Positions 37,868 to 46,966 of a stretch of DNA of 64,000 bases are shown one piece after another. Both the position numbers and the translations under genes were made by a program. The notes beneath the pieces are model-generated. The model was not told the origin of the DNA. It saw only the letters and a program-made list of their open reading frames with translations, and searched no databases. Source of the DNA: Niveibacterium sp. 24ML (GTDB lineage: Bacteria > Pseudomonadota > Gammaproteobacteria > Burkholderiales > Rhodocyclaceae); the NCBI RefSeq assembly GCF_026586805.1, contig NZ_JAPFHA010000017.1:1-64000 (forward strand), read 5' to 3'. Each line of letters starts with the position of its first letter. Within the stretch, counting starts at the first letter, position 1.

Positions 37868-39268
37868 ATGTCCAGCTTTCGACCCCGCCCCGGCGCCCGC
37901 CCTGCTGCGCGCCATGAACCATCGAGCTCGTCGCGCCCCACCCGGCCAGCGCGCGCGCCTGAACTGCCGCCACTGCCCGCGGACTCGCTCGCCCGGGCGA
38001 TGTGGGTGGCCGCGGAAGCGATTGCCCATGTGCGCGATGGCTATGCGCTGAACGACGGGCTAGCGGGCCTGTGGGCCGCCCACCCCGATCTGCCGCCTTC
38101 CACCCGTGGCGCGGCGCAGGATCTGATCTACGGCACCTTGCGCGACTACGGCCGCGGCGATGCGATGCTGGCGCGCCTGCTACGCCAGCCGCTGACTGAA
38201 CCGACCATCGACGCACTGCTGCGGGTGGCCCTGCATCGGCTTGAAGTGCGACCGGATACCGCCCATACGGTGGTCGACCAGGCAGTCGAAGTCTCCGCGC
38301 GGGTGGCCCGCGGCGGACTCAAAGGCCTGGTGAATGCGGTGCTGCGCAACGCAATGCGGCAACGCGACACCCTCGCAAGCGCACTGGCGCGCAATCCGGA
38401 AACCCACTTCCGCCACCCGCTGTGGTGGATCGAGCGCCTCAAACGCAACATGCCGCAGGGCTGGGAGGCGGCGCTGGAGGCAGCCAATCAGCACCCACCC
38501 ATGACGCTACGGATCAACCCGCGCCGCGGCGATCCCGCCGAAACCCTGGCGCAGCTTGTCGCCGCCGGCCATCACGGCAGCGCGCCGGGGCCGCTGGCCT
38601 GGCGGCTCGACCAGCCGGTGCCGATTGCAAGCATTCCGGGCTTCGCGGAAGGGCGCTTGTCGGTGCAGGACTGGGGCGCGCAGCAGGCCGCGCCCTTGCT
38701 GGATGTTCAGCCCGGCATGCGGGTGCTCGACGCGTGCGCGGCCCCCGGCGGAAAGACCGCTCATCTGCTTGAACTGAGCGACTGCCACCTGACGGCCATA
38801 GATCCCGATCCGCGCCGCCTGCAACGGATTGTCAGCAACCTTGGGCGCCTCGGCCTTGAAGCCGACGTGCGCGGCGGCGACGCCCGCGAAAGCCGCTTCT
38901 GGTGGGACGGCACCCCCTTCGACCGCATCCTTGCCGATGTGCCGTGTTCCGCCTCGGGCGTGGCGCGCCGCCACCCGGACATCAAATGGTTGCGCAGAGC
39001 CGACGATATCGGCAATTTCGCCACAATCCAGCGCGAGATTCTGGACGCGCTCTGGCCGCTCCTGGCGCCGGGCGGCAAAATGCTCTACGTGACCTGCTCG
39101 ATGTTCCCGGAAGAGAACAGCCTTCAAGTGGCACGGTTCGCCTCAAGGCATGGCGACTGCAAGCGCGTCGCAATCGATTCCTCACCCGATGCCGCGCTCG
39201 AAAAGACGCTGCTGCCCAGCCCGGAACATGACGGTTTCTTCTTTGCGCTCCTCGAAAAACTGGCCTGA
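37868..39268 (+). CDS. rsmB: 16S rRNA (cytosine-967 C5) methyltransferase
   Basis: This 466-residue enzyme methylates C967 of 16S rRNA. After a 40-residue Arg/Pro-rich tail, the NusB-like N-terminal domain is present (LRDYGRGDAMLARLLRQPL), then the Rossmann domain with DACAAPGGKTAHL for SAM and the catalytic cysteines in DVPCSASGVARRHPD and VTCSMFPEEN. Homologues start around MWVAAEAIAHV, so the first 40 residues are unusual and the start may lie further in, but the ATG at 37868 is the best I can pick. It overlaps the next gene by 41 bp. Confidence 0.93.
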   Translation: MSSFRPRPGARPAARHEPSSSSRPTRPARAPELPPLPADSLARAMWVAAEAIAHVRDGYALNDGLAGLWAAHPDLPPSTRGAAQDLIYGTLRDYGRGDAMLARLLRQPLTEPTIDALLRVALHRLEVRPDTAHTVVDQAVEVSARVARGGLKGLVNAVLRNAMRQRDTLASALARNPETHFRHPLWWIERLKRNMPQGWEAALEAANQHPPMTLRINPRRGDPAETLAQLVAAGHHGSAPGPLAWRLDQPVPIASIPGFAEGRLSVQDWGAQQAAPLLDVQPGMRVLDACAAPGGKTAHLLELSDCHLTAIDPDPRRLQRIVSNLGRLGLEADVRGGDARESRFWWDGTPFDRILADVPCSASGVARRHPDIKWLRRADDIGNFATIQREILDALWPLLAPGGKMLYVTCSMFPEENSLQVARFASRHGDCKRVAIDSSPDAALEKTLLPSPEHDGFFFALLEKLA

Positions 39269-39848
39269 CGGTTTGGCACCACTGCATCGCCTGCTCTGCA
39301 CGGTTTTGCTGGTACTCGCCTTTGGCAGCGCGGGCGCGGCGGATCAGAACGTTGCATCGATTCGCTACGCCGAGCTGCTGCCGGCCGAAGACCAGTACGT
39401 CCTGAACGCCGACATCACGCTCGATCTCAATCCGCGCCTGGACGAAATCGTGCTGCGCGGGATTCCGCTGCACTTCGTGGCCGAGTGCATCCTGACCCGC
39501 TCGCGCTGGTACTGGCTCGACGAAACCATCGTCGAGCGTCGCACCCCCTACCGCCTGACCTATCACGCGCTGACGCAGAAGTACCGGCTCGCAATCGGGA
39601 CGCTGGGGCAGAACTTCGACTCGCTCGATGAGGCGCTGCGCACCATGACGCGCATCCGCAACTGGGGCATCGTTGATCGCACCCGCCTGCGCGGCGGCGA
39701 GTCCTACAACGTGGCGGTGCGCTTCCGGCTCGACACCGAACAGTTGCCCAAACCCTTTCAAGTGACCGCGATCGGTTCAAGCGACTGGAAGCTCGAAACC
39801 GACTGGTCGCGCTGGACCTTCCTCGCAATCGCCGCCGAGCGCCGATGA
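39228..39848 (+). CDS. DUF4390 exported protein
   Basis: This 206-residue protein has a signal peptide around LLCTVLLVLAFGSAGAADQ and the DUF4390 body: ADITLDLNPRLDEIVLRGIPLHFVAE, WYWLDETIVERRTPYRLTYHALTQKYRLA and the closing WSRWTFLAIAAERR-like end. Function is unknown, but it is almost always found between rsmB and the ntrY-like gene in betaproteobacteria. It overlaps rsmB by 41 bp and the kinase by 4 bp, which suggests tight coupling. Confidence 0.88.
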   Translation: MTVSSLRSSKNWPDGLAPLHRLLCTVLLVLAFGSAGAADQNVASIRYAELLPAEDQYVLNADITLDLNPRLDEIVLRGIPLHFVAECILTRSRWYWLDETIVERRTPYRLTYHALTQKYRLAIGTLGQNFDSLDEALRTMTRIRNWGIVDRTRLRGGESYNVAVRFRLDTEQLPKPFQVTAIGSSDWKLETDWSRWTFLAIAAERR

Positions 39849-41959
39849 GATCAGTCGTTGCCGCCGTTTCCGCGATTGCGGGAATCACGCTGTTCCTGCT
39901 CGCCGCCGCGAGCTCGAAGTCGTCCGTCCTGATCCAGAACTACCCCTTGCTGCTGGCACTCAACGGCACGGTCGCGGCCGTGCTGCTAGGGCTGGTGATC
40001 TTTCAGGTCCGTACGCTCTGGATCGAATACCGCGAGCACCAGTTCGGCTCCCGCCTCAAGGTCAAGCTGCTGGGCCTGTTTGCGGTGATGGCACTGGTGC
40101 CCGGGGTGGTAATCTACGGCGTATCGATGCAGTTCGCCACCCGATCGATCGAGTCCTGGTTCGATGTCAAGGTCGATGCGGCGCTCGATTCAGGCATCGA
40201 ACTCGGCAGAAACGCGCTTGACTACCTTCTCGACCAGCTCGCCGAGCGCACGCTGGACAGCGCCGAAGCCCTCGCCGAGTCCAGTGCGGTGAGCATCTCG
40301 GCCGGCCGCCTTGAACGCCTGCGGGAAGAGGCCGGGGCCGACACCGCAAGCTTGCTCGCCAGCAACGGCCGCATCGTCCTTTCAAGCGTCGCGAGCGGCA
40401 GCCTGCTGAGCCCCGGCGCACATTCCACCGCCACGCTGCGCCTGGCGCGCGGCGCGCGCGGTTTGCGCACGGTCGACGGCGAAGGCAGCGGTGAATTGTG
40501 GCTGCGCGTGATCGTGCCGGTGCCGGCGCGCAAGCTTGCGGTGAACATCGAGTTCCTCGAAATGACCCAGCGCGTGCCATCGAAGATTGTCAGGACGATG
40601 GAGAACATCCAGAACGGCAGCCGCGATTACCAGGAGCTGCTGCTGGGCCGCGAGGGCCTGATTCGCATCTACAGCCTCACGCTCACCTTGACCCTGTTGC
40701 TGGCACTGTTCGCCGCCGTGGCGGCGGCTTTCGAGATTGCGCGTTCCTTGTCGGCGCCGCTTTCCATTCTTGCCGAGGGCACCCAGGCGGTGGCCTCGGG
40801 CGACTTCAGCCCGCGCCAAGCCTTGCCAGGCCGCGACGAGCTGGGTGTGCTGACTCAAAGCTTCAACCGCATGACCCGCCAGTTGCAGGACGCACGCGCC
40901 CAGGCCGAGCGCAACCGTGCGGAAGTGGAGGCGGCGCGCGTGTACCTCGAAAGCGTGCTGGGCAACCTTTCAGCCGGTGTGCTGGCATTTGCCGACAACG
41001 GCCGCCTGCGTGCGGCCAACCGCGGGGCGATGCAGATCCTGGGTGACGATCTAGCCGGTTTCGAAAGTCTGACGCTGGACACCTGGCCCCGTCACCATGT
41101 GTTCCGCGACGCCGCGTTGCGCGGTTTTGAAGCGAACGATGCGGACTGGTCGGGCGAGATCGAGATCACCCGCGAAGACGGCCGCCAGCAGACCCTGCTG
41201 CTGCGTGGCTCACGCCTGCCGCCGGGCAGCGCCGGCGGCTTCGTGGTGGTGTTCGACGATGTGACCGAACTGATTTCGGCGCAGCGTAATGCCGCCTGGG
41301 CCGAAGTGGCCCGGCGCCTGGCACACGAGATCAAGAACCCGCTCACGCCGATCCAGCTCTCGGCCGAGCGGTTGCAGCACAAGCTTTCGGCAAAGCTCGA
41401 TCCGGATTCGCAGGCCATGCTCGCGCGCAGCACACAGACCATCGTGAATCAGGTCGAAGCCATGAAGAACATGGTCAACGATTTCCGCGACTACGCGCGC
41501 ATGCCCCCCTCCAAGCTTGCACCGCTCGATCTGAACGAACTGATCCGCGAAGTACTGGGCCTGTATGAAAGCTCGCGAGTCAAGGTCACGCACGAGCTCG
41601 CGGCCGATCTGCCGCGGGTGCTGGGCGACGCCAGCCAGTTGCGGCAGATCATCCACAACCTGCTCACCAACGCCGAAGACGCGCTCGCCGACGAAGCCGC
41701 ACCAAGCGTGACCTTGCTCACCCGCCGCGATGGCCGCAAGGTCTTGTTTGCCGTGCGCGACAATGGCCCCGGCTTTCCACCCGCGATGCTGGCGCGCGCC
41801 TTTGAACCCTATGTCACCAGCAAGGCACGCGGCTCCGGCCTTGGCTTGGCCATCGTGAAAAAGATCGCCGACGAGCATCGCGGCGAGATTTCGATTCAGA
41901 ACATTGATCCACATGGGGCCGAAGTGCGCCTTCGGCTTCCGCTCGCAATCTCCGTCTGA
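39845..41959 (+). CDS. ntrY: NtrY-like sensor histidine kinase
   Basis: This 704-residue inner-membrane kinase has N-terminal spans (about 1-95), a periplasmic-side region, another span near residues 275-300 (LTLTLTLLLALFAAVAAAF), HAMP, a PAS domain and the kinase core. The phosphorylated histidine is His494 in RLAHEIKNPLTPIQ. The ATP-binding domain has the N box NLLTNAEDAL, DNGPGFP and GSGLGLAIVKK. It is coupled to the DUF4390 gene and followed by its response regulator after 14 bp. NtrY-type kinases have been linked to nitrogen or redox sensing; the stimulus here is unknown. Confidence 0.9.
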   Translation: MRSVVAAVSAIAGITLFLLAAASSKSSVLIQNYPLLLALNGTVAAVLLGLVIFQVRTLWIEYREHQFGSRLKVKLLGLFAVMALVPGVVIYGVSMQFATRSIESWFDVKVDAALDSGIELGRNALDYLLDQLAERTLDSAEALAESSAVSISAGRLERLREEAGADTASLLASNGRIVLSSVASGSLLSPGAHSTATLRLARGARGLRTVDGEGSGELWLRVIVPVPARKLAVNIEFLEMTQRVPSKIVRTMENIQNGSRDYQELLLGREGLIRIYSLTLTLTLLLALFAAVAAAFEIARSLSAPLSILAEGTQAVASGDFSPRQALPGRDELGVLTQSFNRMTRQLQDARAQAERNRAEVEAARVYLESVLGNLSAGVLAFADNGRLRAANRGAMQILGDDLAGFESLTLDTWPRHHVFRDAALRGFEANDADWSGEIEITREDGRQQTLLLRGSRLPPGSAGGFVVVFDDVTELISAQRNAAWAEVARRLAHEIKNPLTPIQLSAERLQHKLSAKLDPDSQAMLARSTQTIVNQVEAMKNMVNDFRDYARMPPSKLAPLDLNELIREVLGLYESSRVKVTHELAADLPRVLGDASQLRQIIHNLLTNAEDALADEAAPSVTLLTRRDGRKVLFAVRDNGPGFPPAMLARAFEPYVTSKARGSGLGLAIVKKIADEHRGEISIQNIDPHGAEVRLRLPLAISV

Positions 41960-41973
41960 TACCGTTGCAGGCT

Positions 41974-43218
41974 ATGGCAAAGATTCTGGTCGTCGACGAC
42001 GAAGTCGGCATTCGCGAACTGCTCTCTGAAATCCTCTCGGACGAAGGCTACGACATCGTGCTCGCCGAGAACGCCGCAGCTGCGCGCAGCGCACGCCTGT
42101 CGGCCCGCCCCGATGTCGTCTTGCTCGACATCTGGATGCCGGACACCGATGGCGTCACCCTGCTCAAGGAATGGGCCGCCAACGATCTGCTGACGATGCC
42201 GGTGATCATGATGTCCGGCCATGGCACCATCGATACGGCCGTCGAGGCCGTGCGCTTGGGCGCGATGGATTTCCTCGAGAAGCCGATCGCCCTGCAAAAG
42301 CTCCTTTCCGCCGTGCGCCGCGGCCTTCAACGCCAGCCCACGGTGCGGCCACGCGCAGCGCTCTCGCTGGCATCCTTTCCGCGATCAGGCCCGCTCAAGG
42401 AACTGCGTCGTCGGCTTGAACAGATCACAGAGAAGTCGCGCGTCCTCACCTTGCGCGTCGGCAGTGGCAGCATCATCGAACTGTGCGCGCGCACGCTGCA
42501 GAAACCCGGCGCAAGCTGGTTCGATCTGGCGACGCTGACGCAACCGATCGACCTCTCGGCGCTTGAAAGCGCGCGGGGTGGCGTCTTGTTTGTCGAAGAC
42601 CTCGGCGCGCTTTCGCGTGCGCAGCAAAAGAACTTGGGCTTCGCACTTGAACGCCTGGACAAATATGAACTGCATGCGGTGGTTGGCGCCAGTTGCGGCA
42701 GCGAAGAGCTGGCCGCCGACGGATGGGATCCGCTGACGCTCAAGCGTTTGTTCGAAGTCACGCTCGCACCGCCGTCGCTGGCCGAACTCAAGGACGAGAT
42801 CCCGGAGCTGGCGAATCAGGCGCTGGTGCAGCTCTCGGAATCCGGCGAGGTGCCGGCACGCCGCTTTGCCACGGCTGCGCTGAACGTGCTGCGCAACAAA
42901 GCCTGGCCGGGCGGTTTCAACGAGCTGCGGGCCGCGGTGCGCTCACTCGCGCTGGGCACCCTGGAAGACGAAATCGGCGCTGAGGACGTCCAACGCCTGC
43001 TTGGCCGCTCGCCCACTGCGGCCGCCTCTGCGCTGCCGCTGGATCTGCCGCTGCGCGAAGCGCGCGAGAGTTTCGAGAGGATGTACTTCGAATACCACCT
43101 GCAGCTTGAAAGCGGGAACATCACCCGGTTGGCCGAGAAGACCGGCCTGGAGCGCACTCACCTCTATCGCAAGCTCAAGCAGTTGGGGATTCCGCTCGGG
43201 CGCCGCAACGAGCTGTGA
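41974..43218 (+). CDS. ntrX: NtrX-like response regulator with degenerate AAA+ module
   Basis: This 414-residue regulator has an intact receiver domain (Asp8, Asp9, phospho-acceptor Asp52 in LLDIWMPDTDG). The central region (about 125-340) is aligned with sigma-54 activator AAA+ domains: GGVLFVEDLGALSRAQQKNLGFALE matches the Walker B neighbourhood. However the Walker A glycine-lysine loop is replaced by LRVGSGSIIELCARTLQ and no GAFTGA loop is seen. A C-terminal Fis-type HTH (GNITRLAEKTGLERTHLYRKL) follows. It should bind DNA but cannot act as a classical sigma-54 ATPase. The ATG at 41974 starts the MAKILVVDD receiver. Confidence 0.88.
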   Translation: MAKILVVDDEVGIRELLSEILSDEGYDIVLAENAAAARSARLSARPDVVLLDIWMPDTDGVTLLKEWAANDLLTMPVIMMSGHGTIDTAVEAVRLGAMDFLEKPIALQKLLSAVRRGLQRQPTVRPRAALSLASFPRSGPLKELRRRLEQITEKSRVLTLRVGSGSIIELCARTLQKPGASWFDLATLTQPIDLSALESARGGVLFVEDLGALSRAQQKNLGFALERLDKYELHAVVGASCGSEELAADGWDPLTLKRLFEVTLAPPSLAELKDEIPELANQALVQLSESGEVPARRFATAALNVLRNKAWPGGFNELRAAVRSLALGTLEDEIGAEDVQRLLGRSPTAAASALPLDLPLREARESFERMYFEYHLQLESGNITRLAEKTGLERTHLYRKLKQLGIPLGRRNEL

Positions 43219-43233
43219 TGGTTCTCTGCGCAA

Positions 43234-43264
43234 AAAGAAAGCCGCCCTTGGGCGGCTTTCTTTT
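43234..43264. terminator. Bidirectional terminator between ntrX and livF
   Basis: AAAGAAAGCCGCC pairs with GGCGGCTTTCTTT around a 4-nt loop, with a run of Ts directly after on both strands. It ends both the plus-strand ntrYX operon and the minus-strand liv operon. Confidence 0.92.
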
Positions 43265-43279
43265 TTTGGTCGGCGCAGC

Positions 43280-44017
43280 TCAGGCAATCTCGCCCAGATA
43301 GGCCTCGCGCACCTTGGGGTCGTGCAGGAGCTCCTGCCCACTGCCTGAAATCGTGATCTTGCCGCCATCCATCACATAAGCGCGGTTGGAGTAGCCCAGC
43401 GCCAGGTTGGCGTTCTGCTCCACCAGCAGCACCGTCACGCCCTGCTTCATCACGGTGTGGATCACTTCGAAAATCTTCTCGACGATAAGCGGCGCTAGCC
43501 CCATCGAAGGCTCGTCAAGCAACAGCAGTTTCGGGCGCGACAGCAAGGCGCGGCCAATCGCCACCATCTGCTGCTCACCGCCAGAAAGCGTGCCGGCCAC
43601 CTGTTGCAGCCGTTCTTTCACGCGCGGCAGGAGTTCGTAAACGCGCTGCATGTCGGCTTCGATTTCAGCCTTGTCCTTGCGCGTGTAGGCGCCCATCCGC
43701 AGGTTTTCTTCGACGGTGAGGCGGGTGAAGATGCCGCGGCCCTCGGGGACCAGCGCAATGCCCGCACGCAAACGCTTGTGCGCCGGCAGGCCGGCAATCG
43801 AATCTCCGCCATAGCTCATGCTGCCGCCGGACAACTGCAGCGTGCCCGCGATGGCATTGAGCGTGGTGGTCTTGCCCGCGCCGTTGGCACCGATCAGTGA
43901 GACCAGCTCGCCCGCGAACAGGTCCAGATCAACACCCTTGACCGCCTGGATCTGCCCGTAGGCCACCTGAGCGCCGCGCAACTGCAGAATTGGCGATGCC
44001 GGATTAGTGTGCGGCAT
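43280..44017 (-). CDS. livF: Branched-chain amino acid ABC transporter ATPase LivF
   Basis: This 245-residue ABC ATPase has Walker A GANGAGKTTTLN, signature LSGGEQQM and Walker B LLLLDEPSMGL. The length and GLAPLIVEKIF segment identify LivF. I chose the ATG at 44017 because GGAGGGG lies about 8 nt upstream; the codon at 44032 lies inside the livG end. It is the last gene of livKHMGF. Confidence 0.93.
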   Translation of the reverse strand: MPHTNPASPILQLRGAQVAYGQIQAVKGVDLDLFAGELVSLIGANGAGKTTTLNAIAGTLQLSGGSMSYGGDSIAGLPAHKRLRAGIALVPEGRGIFTRLTVEENLRMGAYTRKDKAEIEADMQRVYELLPRVKERLQQVAGTLSGGEQQMVAIGRALLSRPKLLLLDEPSMGLAPLIVEKIFEVIHTVMKQGVTVLLVEQNANLALGYSNRAYVMDGGKITISGSGQELLHDPKVREAYLGEIA

Positions 44018-44780
44018 GGTGCGCCCCTCCAAGGTAGGCTTCGATCACCGCAGGATTGCGCTGCACTTCAGCCGGCACGTCTTCGGCGATCTTCTTGCCG
44101 AAATCGAGCACCGCGACGCGGTCGCAGAGGCCCATCACCAGCTTTACGTCGTGCTCGATCAGCAGAACGGTTGTGCCGTCGCTGCGAATGGTTTCGATCA
44201 GGGTCCGCAACTGGCTGGTTTCGGTGGCGTTCATGCCCGCCGCCGGCTCGTCGAGCGCCAGCAGGCGCGGTTCCGTCGCCAGCGCGCGCGCAATCTCAAG
44301 ACGGCGCTGGTCGCCATACGAAAGATTGCGCGACAGCGTCCGCGCATGTCGTTCGATGCCCACATACTTGAGCAGTTCGTAGGCGCGCTCGGTGGTGAGC
44401 TTTTCTTCCTCACGCGTGTGACGCGTCTGCAGCAGTACACCGAGCAGGCCAGTCTTGGTGCGGATGAAATGCCCGGCCATGACGTTTTCGAGTGCCGTCA
44501 TTTCGCGGAAGAGGCGGATGTTCTGGAAGGTGCGCGCGATGCCGCGGTTCACGATGCGATCGGGCTTGCCCAGCGGCAGCTCCGAGCCGTTGAAGACGAA
44601 CTCGCCGTCCTCGGGCGTGTAAGCGCCGGTGAGCACGTTGAAGAAGGTGGTCTTGCCGGCGCCGTTCGGGCCGATCAGGCCATACACCTCGCCCTTGTTG
44701 ATCGTCAGCGAGACTTCGGTGAGCGCACGCAAGCCACCGAAGCGCTTGCCGATGCCACGCGCCTCAAGCAGCTTGATCAT
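44004..44780 (-). CDS. livG: Branched-chain amino acid ABC transporter ATPase LivG
   Basis: This 258-residue ABC ATPase has Walker A GPNGAGKTTFFN, the LivG-specific insertion NVMAGHFIRTKTGLLG, signature LSYGDQRRLEIARAL and Walker B LLALDEPAAGMN. The ATG at 44780 has AAGGAGG 7 nt upstream, so the earlier codon at 44801 is unlikely. It overlaps livM by 17 bp and livF by 14 bp. Confidence 0.94.
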   Translation of the reverse strand: MIKLLEARGIGKRFGGLRALTEVSLTINKGEVYGLIGPNGAGKTTFFNVLTGAYTPEDGEFVFNGSELPLGKPDRIVNRGIARTFQNIRLFREMTALENVMAGHFIRTKTGLLGVLLQTRHTREEEKLTTERAYELLKYVGIERHARTLSRNLSYGDQRRLEIARALATEPRLLALDEPAAGMNATETSQLRTLIETIRSDGTTVLLIEHDVKLVMGLCDRVAVLDFGKKIAEDVPAEVQRNPAVIEAYLGGAHHAAH

Positions 44781-45882
44781 GGCGTGCCTCCTTGTCACCA
44801 AGCAGGTCAGCGCGCGAGTAGCGCGACTGGGCCGGGATCAGGCCGGCCGGCTTCATCAGCATCATCAGGATCATGGCCAGCGAAAGCAGCAGCATGCGGA
44901 GGACTTCAGGATCGAGGTAGACCTTGCCGAAGAGCGCCTGCTGGATCGGCAGCGCAATGTGGCGCAGCACTTCAGGCAGGAAGGACAAGGCCAGCGCACC
45001 GACGATCACACCGGCCAGATTGCCCATGCCACCAAAGACGATCATCGTGAGGATCGCGATCGACTCCATCAGCGTGAAACTCTCCGGGCTGACGAAACCC
45101 TGGAAGGCACCGAACAGGCCGCCCGCGACGCCGCCAAAGGTTGCGCCCATCGCAAAGGCAAGCAGCTTGAGGTTGCGCGTGTTGATGCCGATCGCCTTGG
45201 CGGCCAGTTCGTCATCGCGGATCGCGGCCCACGCCCGCCCGATGCGCGACACCTGCAGGCGTTTGACCAGAATCACCGCGAGCACGACGAAGGCGAGGAA
45301 GACGTAGTAGTACAGGAACAGGCTGGAGATCTTGAAATCATCGGTCACCTGCAGGCCGCGGTTGAGCTCCAGCCCCACCAGCGGGATGGTCATGCCGTCG
45401 ATCTGGTCGATCCCCTGCGGGCCGTTGGTGATATTGACCGGGTGGGTCAGGTTGTTCATGAAGATGCGGATGATCTCGCCAAAACCGAGTGTCACGATCG
45501 CCAGGTAGTCACCGCGCAATCGCAGGGTCGGGAAGCCCAGCGCGATGCCGGCCAGGGCCGCAAAGGCCGCGCCCACAGGCAGCACCACATAAAACGGCAG
45601 ATGCAGCCCGAAATGCGGTGAAGCAAGGAAGGCCCAGGTGTAGGCCCCCACGGCATAGAAAGCGATGTAACCCAGATCGAGCAGACCGGCGAAGCCGACC
45701 ACCAGGTTCAGGCCAATCGCCAGCAGGATGTAGAGCAGGGCAAAGTCGAGAATCCGCACCCAGGTGTTGCCGAACAGGCCCGCGAACAGCGGCGCGGTCA
45801 GCACCAGGACGACCAGCGTGATCAACGCGGCCTTGGGGTTGCGCGAGCCGAGGAAGGGGATCGCTTGAGAGATGTTGTTCAT
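44764..45882 (-). CDS. livM: Branched-chain amino acid ABC transporter permease LivM
   Basis: This 372-residue permease has about ten membrane spans. The family core LNLVVGFAGLLDLGYIAFYAVGAY and the cytoplasmic EAA-like segment RAWAAIRDDELAAKAIGINTRNLKLLAFAMGA are present. It pairs with LivH to form the channel. The ATG at 45882 gives MNNISQAIPFLG; the codon at 45912 would overlap livH more. Confidence 0.93.
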   Translation of the reverse strand: MNNISQAIPFLGSRNPKAALITLVVLVLTAPLFAGLFGNTWVRILDFALLYILLAIGLNLVVGFAGLLDLGYIAFYAVGAYTWAFLASPHFGLHLPFYVVLPVGAAFAALAGIALGFPTLRLRGDYLAIVTLGFGEIIRIFMNNLTHPVNITNGPQGIDQIDGMTIPLVGLELNRGLQVTDDFKISSLFLYYYVFLAFVVLAVILVKRLQVSRIGRAWAAIRDDELAAKAIGINTRNLKLLAFAMGATFGGVAGGLFGAFQGFVSPESFTLMESIAILTMIVFGGMGNLAGVIVGALALSFLPEVLRHIALPIQQALFGKVYLDPEVLRMLLLSLAMILMMLMKPAGLIPAQSRYSRADLLGDKEARHDQAA

Positions 45883-45895
45883 GGTCGTCGATGCC

Positions 45896-46828
45896 TCAGG
45901 CGCGGTCCGCAACCCGCTCGCCGAGCAGGCCGGTGGGGCGGAAGATCAGCACGATGCCGAGGATCAGGAAGGCGAAGATGTCCTGATAGCTTGAGTTGAG
46001 CCAGCCGCCCGTCCAGGTTTCGATATAGCCGGCCCCGATGGCTTCGACCAAGCCGAGCACGATGCCACCGACCATGGCGCCGGCAAGGTTGCCGATACCG
46101 CCCAGCACCGCCGCGGTGAAGGCCTTGAGCCCCGGCAGGAAGCCCATCGAATAGTGCGCCACGCCGTAGTTGGAGGCGATCATCACACCGGCCACCGCCG
46201 CGAGGGCCGAACCGATGATGAAGGTGAGCGCGATGATGCGGTTGGTGTCCACGCCCATCAGGCTGGCGACGCGGTGGTTTTCGGCCGTCGCCCGCATCGC
46301 GCGGCCCATGTTGGTGCGCGTCACGAGAATCACGAGGCCGATCATCATGGCGGCCGACACGCCGACGGTAGTCATTTGCACCGGCGTCATGAACACGCCC
46401 GCGACGATCTCGATCGGCGCGGTCTGAATCAGTTGCGGGAAGCTGTGGTAGTTGCGGCCCCAGATGATCATGGCCAGCGTCTGCAACAGGAAGGAGACGC
46501 CAATTGCGGTGATCAGCGGTGCGAGCCGCGGCGCATTGCGCAGGCGCCGGTAGGCGGTGCGCTCGATCGTGTAGCCCACTGCCATGCACACCGGCATCGC
46601 CACCAGCAGCCCCATCACGAAGTACGCAATCGGATGCAGGTCGGGCAGCACGGACTGGAAGAAGGTGATCGCCGACAGCGCGACCAGCGCGCCGACCATC
46701 AGCACTTCGCCATGGGCGAAATTGATCAGGCCAAGAATGCCGTAGACCATCGTGTAGCCGAGCGCGACGACGGCATACACACTGCCGACGACCAGCCCGT
46801 TCACGATTTGTTGAAGCAGCGTTTGCAT
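45896..46828 (-). CDS. livH: Branched-chain amino acid ABC transporter permease LivH
   Basis: This 310-residue permease has about eight spans. The start MQTLLQQIVNGLVVGSVYAVVALGYTMVYGILGLINFAHGE is the family hallmark, and the EAA-like loop RATAENHRVASLMGVDTNRII is present. It follows livK by 138 bp, with several hairpins between, and precedes livM by 13 bp. Confidence 0.94.
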   Translation of the reverse strand: MQTLLQQIVNGLVVGSVYAVVALGYTMVYGILGLINFAHGEVLMVGALVALSAITFFQSVLPDLHPIAYFVMGLLVAMPVCMAVGYTIERTAYRRLRNAPRLAPLITAIGVSFLLQTLAMIIWGRNYHSFPQLIQTAPIEIVAGVFMTPVQMTTVGVSAAMMIGLVILVTRTNMGRAMRATAENHRVASLMGVDTNRIIALTFIIGSALAAVAGVMIASNYGVAHYSMGFLPGLKAFTAAVLGGIGNLAGAMVGGIVLGLVEAIGAGYIETWTGGWLNSSYQDIFAFLILGIVLIFRPTGLLGERVADRA

Positions 46829-46876
46829 CACGATAGGAATCCTCGCGGAAGGGGCGATCGGCCCCCGTTCAGGAAA

Positions 46877-46956
46877 GGCTTGCGCCCGTCTGGGTCGCAA
46901 GCCTCAAACCCCTTGCGGGGTCAATCCGCGTGCAGCGCGCGCCGGCCGGCGCGCGC
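46877..46956 (-). other. Three consecutive hairpins between livK and livH
   Basis: GGCTTGCG (46877-46884) pairs with CGCAAGCC (46896-46903); ACCCC-TTGC-GGGGT follows near 46908-46921; and a 22-bp perfect GC palindrome occupies about 46935-46956. On the minus strand they lie just after the livK stop. Hairpins in this place commonly stabilise the binding-protein part of the mRNA and lower expression of the membrane genes; that role here is inferred. Confidence 0.65.
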
Positions 46957-46966
46957 CTTGAGCAGA

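Noticed and set aside
43234-43264. Possible small RNA gene at the T-rich hairpin between ntrX and livF
   Set aside because: The structure is a simple symmetric stem with T-runs on both strands, fully explained as a shared terminator for convergent operons.
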